A stretch of 64,000 nucleotides of DNA from Arcicella rigui (lineage in GTDB: Bacteria; Bacteroidota; Bacteroidia; Cytophagales; Spirosomataceae): assembly GCF_034929435.1 (NCBI RefSeq), contig NZ_JAYFUM010000006.1, forward strand, positions 245,144-309,143, in the 5' to 3' direction. The number at the start of each line of letters is the position of its first letter. Positions within the stretch are counted from its first letter, which is position 1. Both the position numbers and the translations under genes were made by a program. Positions 61,077 to 64,000 of the stretch are shown here, one piece after another. Below the pieces are notes generated by a model. That model saw only the letters and a program-made list of their open reading frames with translations. It was not told the origin of the DNA and did not search any database.

Positions 61077-63782
61077 TTACTGAATCTCGAACTGATACGT
61101 TCCTGCTGATAATGGGTTAATTTTTAATTGTTTATGCGTAATGGAAATACTTTTTTCTACTACCGGATACTGCTTTTGAATATGCTGATGTTTTTTTACA
61201 TTCAGCAAAACCGTTGCCGTTGCATTGGCAGGGATGGTGATAGTATAGACAATCTTCTCCCCTACCCTTTTCCACGAAGAAATAATTTTGCCTTGCGGAC
61301 AATCATGGGATGCTTCAAAAGCGTTTAAGTTTTCTACAAAATTAGGTGCTAAAATGATATTTTTAAAACCTGCCTGCGAAGCATCAGGTTTGATGCCCCC
61401 GATGCCTTTGTACAACCAAGCCCCAATTTCACCAAACATGATATGATTCATTGAAATATCGCTTTTGGCATCAATTGGCCAGTTTTCAAAGAGTGAGGTT
61501 GCCCCGTTGGCAATCCACCAGCCCCAAGAAGGAAAACTTTCTTGCGAAGCTATTTCGTACGCTACATCGGCATAACCATTTTCACTTAAAGCATTCAAAA
61601 TGGCTTTTGTACCCAATAAACCTACATCTAAATGATTGTTATCAGCTGCTACTCGCTTGGCTAAGTTTTCGGCTACTTTGGCTTTCAATTCTTCTGGCAC
61701 TAAACCCCAATACAGCGGAACACTTAGTTCTGTCTGGAATCCGCTTCCGTAAATGCCTGTTGTTTTGTTAAGGTACTTATTGTTGAAAGCTGTTTTTATC
61801 TTTTCTGCTAAAGCTGAGTAATATTCATAATCGGCGGTTTTGCCAAATAATTTGGCGGTTTTTGCTAAGATGCTGGCATCTACAAAATAATAAGCCGAAG
61901 AAGTTAATTCGACTGGTGATTTTGATTTGACAGGCACCCAGTCGCCCAAGCCCCAAGTCGTTAATCCGTTTGGACTAATGGATTCTATGTGATTGACGTA
62001 GCGTTTGAGGTTTTCGTAATTGTCTGCCAAAATCTTGGTATCGCCATAAAACAAATAGATATTCCAAGGAATAATGGCGATAGTACTTGTCCAGTCTGGG
62101 CCATTTCCCCATTCATAACCCCAACCGTCGGTAGGAATAATAGATGGCAAAACGCCATTGGCTTGTTGTTCGTCACGGTGGTCGGCGAGCCATTTTTCGT
62201 AAATCGTAATGCCGTCAAAATTATATAAACCCGTTTCGCTGGCGATATGGGCATCGCCCGTCCAACCGTTTTTCTCTCTTTGCGGACAGTCGGTCGGATA
62301 ACCAAATAGATTCGACAAGTAAGAAACATTCGTAGCCGCCCAAATTTTATTAATCGTCGGGTTTGAAGTAGTCACATTCCCAGCCACAGGCACATCGCTG
62401 TGCATAAAATAGCCCGAAAGACTTTCTTTCGTCAATTGAATCGCCTGCGAACTCGTTACTTCTACATATTGAAAACCCTTATAATTGAAATGTGGCATAA
62501 AACTTTCTTCGCCTTTTCCCGATAGTATAATGATGTCCGTTTGGAACGGGTCTTTATCATCCGTCGGGCGATAATGCACATCAATATTCGATAAATCCGC
62601 TCTTCCGTTCGGGTATAACCTTTCAGCGTGCTTCAATCGTAAAACCGTACCTGCTTTTCCCGAAACTTTAATTTTACTTACGCCCGAAATGTTTCTACCC
62701 AAATCAAAAACAAAAGTTGTATCATTGATTTTATTCAAACTTTTACTCGGAATTTCTTCTACATTCCTAATCGGATGCAAAGCCTGAGCGACGATATTGT
62801 TGGAAGGAGCAGTTCTGAAAATTACTTCTTTCCAACCTTTATCATCAAAATTAGCTTTGTTCCAATCGGCTTGTTCCAGTCGGGCATCGTAATGTTCTGC
62901 GGTATAAATACTGTTGAAAATAATCGGACTCAAAGCCGTTTTCCAATCCTTGCCTGTGGCAATTACTTCACTTGTGCCATCGGCATATTTCACCCGAATA
63001 TCCATGCAAAAAGTGGGACGACCACGCCAAGGTGCTTCATGAAAATACCAAACGGCTGTCGATTGATGATTGTACCAACCATTGCCCAAGAGTACGCCAA
63101 TGGCATTTTTGCCCGATTGTAATTGCTTCGTCACATCGTGCGTCACATACAAAGTACGTCTATCAAAACGAGTGTACATCGGGTCGAGGCGGTGATTGCT
63201 GATTTTTTCACCATTGATATACAATTCATACAAACCAGCCACAGCAATATAAGCACGTGCCGAAACGATTTGCTTGTTGCTCTGAAAATTCTTTCTAAAA
63301 TAAGGAGCAGGCTTGGTATTCACCTCCCTCGAATCGCTAATCCAAGCACCTTGCCAATTCCTCATGTTCATCATGCCCGTTTCAAAAGTGGCAATGCCAG
63401 AAGTCGTCGGTTGTCCATCTTTATCCCAAATTTTTACACGCCAAAAATATTTAGTAAAAGCCTGTAAAGCCTTGCCTTGATAGCTCACTAAGGTTTGGGC
63501 GGTATTTTTTTGACCAGTATTCCATTCATTCGCAATGCCTTTGCTTAAAGCCAAAGAATCAGTATTGACTAAAACCTGATACGCCTTTTGTTTTGCCCCT
63601 TGTCGGGCATCCGCCAACTGCCAAGTAAAGCGTGGCGAAGGAGCATCAATTCCCAAAGGATTGACCAAATACTCACACTGCAAAGCCCTAAGTTGGCAAG
63701 GCGTATTGCCAAAAATACCTTGACCAAGCAACAAAAAAGCAGATAAAATACAAAGACGCATGGAAGAAAATGGAAGGTTCAT
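61077..63782 (-). CDS. GH78 alpha-L-rhamnosidase
   Basis: A 901-aa exported enzyme with the GH78 domain order: N-terminal fibronectin-like and beta domains (AYIAVAGLYELYINGEKI...DVTKQLQSGKNAIGVLLGNGWY), then the (alpha/alpha)6 barrel. DCPQREKNGWTGDAH gives Asp498, Glu503, Trp507 and Asp510, equal in spacing to the catalytic group of characterised rhamnosidases. It cleaves terminal alpha-L-rhamnose, for example from pectin. A start at 63761 is equally possible for the signal peptide. Confidence 0.93.
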   Translation of the reverse strand: MNLPFSSMRLCILSAFLLLGQGIFGNTPCQLRALQCEYLVNPLGIDAPSPRFTWQLADARQGAKQKAYQVLVNTDSLALSKGIANEWNTGQKNTAQTLVSYQGKALQAFTKYFWRVKIWDKDGQPTTSGIATFETGMMNMRNWQGAWISDSREVNTKPAPYFRKNFQSNKQIVSARAYIAVAGLYELYINGEKISNHRLDPMYTRFDRRTLYVTHDVTKQLQSGKNAIGVLLGNGWYNHQSTAVWYFHEAPWRGRPTFCMDIRVKYADGTSEVIATGKDWKTALSPIIFNSIYTAEHYDARLEQADWNKANFDDKGWKEVIFRTAPSNNIVAQALHPIRNVEEIPSKSLNKINDTTFVFDLGRNISGVSKIKVSGKAGTVLRLKHAERLYPNGRADLSNIDVHYRPTDDKDPFQTDIIILSGKGEESFMPHFNYKGFQYVEVTSSQAIQLTKESLSGYFMHSDVPVAGNVTTSNPTINKIWAATNVSYLSNLFGYPTDCPQREKNGWTGDAHIASETGLYNFDGITIYEKWLADHRDEQQANGVLPSIIPTDGWGYEWGNGPDWTSTIAIIPWNIYLFYGDTKILADNYENLKRYVNHIESISPNGLTTWGLGDWVPVKSKSPVELTSSAYYFVDASILAKTAKLFGKTADYEYYSALAEKIKTAFNNKYLNKTTGIYGSGFQTELSVPLYWGLVPEELKAKVAENLAKRVAADNNHLDVGLLGTKAILNALSENGYADVAYEIASQESFPSWGWWIANGATSLFENWPIDAKSDISMNHIMFGEIGAWLYKGIGGIKPDASQAGFKNIILAPNFVENLNAFEASHDCPQGKIISSWKRVGEKIVYTITIPANATATVLLNVKKHQHIQKQYPVVEKSISITHKQLKINPLSAGTYQFEIQ

Positions 63783-63863
63783 AGCTGTTTATGAGTAAAT
63801 CTAAATATAAGAGCAAGGAAATTACAGCGGAAAATATTAGAAGCTATTCTCTTTTGTGGGTTA

Positions 63864-64000
63864 AATTCCTTCCTGCAAATGGCAGGAAGGAATTATCACA
63901 CGATGTTTTGCTCCTGCAACTTGCAGGAAGGAATTATCACACGATGTTTTGCTCCTGCAACTTGCAGGAAGGAATTATCACACGATGTTTTGCTCCTGCA
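63864..64000. repeat. 41-42-bp tandem repeats at the window end
   Basis: Units beginning AATTATCACACGATG start at 63890, 63931 and 63973. Each holds the hairpin CCTGCAA-C-TTGCAGG; the first is preceded by a related hairpin TTCCTTCCTGC/GCAGGAAGGAA. The array continues past the window, so its length is unknown. Confidence 0.85.

Noticed and set aside
63864..64000. CRISPR array at the window end
   Set aside because: Successive units are identical along their whole length, so there are no spacers.

Overview
The window looks like part of a large plasmid or secondary replicon of an AT-rich Bacteroidota, probably a Cytophagales relative of Flectobacillus, Arcicella or Emticicia (a tentative placement). 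Pointers are two SusC/SusD pairs, TAnnTTTG-type promoters, absence of clear Shine-Dalgarno sites, and degenerate heptamer repeats between genes. A Rep_3-type initiator (40199-41743) with eight upstream iterons (39608-40048) marks a plasmid-type origin.

Bases 1-21400 (+ strand) are a sulfur-scavenging island: three Cys-type sulfatases (one cut by the window edge), a true formylglycine-generating enzyme, a PstS-like binding protein, a fatty-acid hydroxylase, a rhodanese-thioredoxin fusion, a SusC/SusD pair, DUF1254 and M28-like exported proteins, a TonB receptor and three tiny membrane proteins. Many of these proteins have almost no sulfur amino acids: the 1024-aa SusC, the 854-aa TonB receptor and the 475-aa DUF1254 protein have no Met after the initiator and no Cys at all.

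Bases 32800-39500 (- strand) hold a second sulfur block: cysteine desulfurase and a DsbD-alpha-like protein behind an S-box (SAM) riboswitch, a TauE/SafE exporter, a second hydroxylase, two peroxiredoxin-like proteins without cysteine, and an RBBP9-type hydrolase. The two blocks share a promoter-operator (TTTG-N-CTAT-N7-ATAG). The copy at 4316 precedes a 28-codon leader peptide ending in four cysteines (4419-4505). The copy at 32916 drives an apparent stand-alone structured RNA with its own terminator (32791-32902). Together this suggests a sulfur- or cysteine-limitation regulon.

Bases 21400-30100 hold small hypothetical proteins, an HxlR/SDR divergent pair and a glycosidase-like protein. The rest is carbohydrate use (GH127, GH29, GH78, SGNH hydrolase, DUF1080), a gluconate-like unit (FGGY kinase, 6-phosphogluconate dehydrogenase, SusC/SusD, AraC, second FGGY kinase) and cytochrome bd (cydAB). 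Remnants of a HipA-like kinase and an Rpn-like protein, inverted repeats around a small gene, and 41-42-bp tandem repeats point to past rearrangement.
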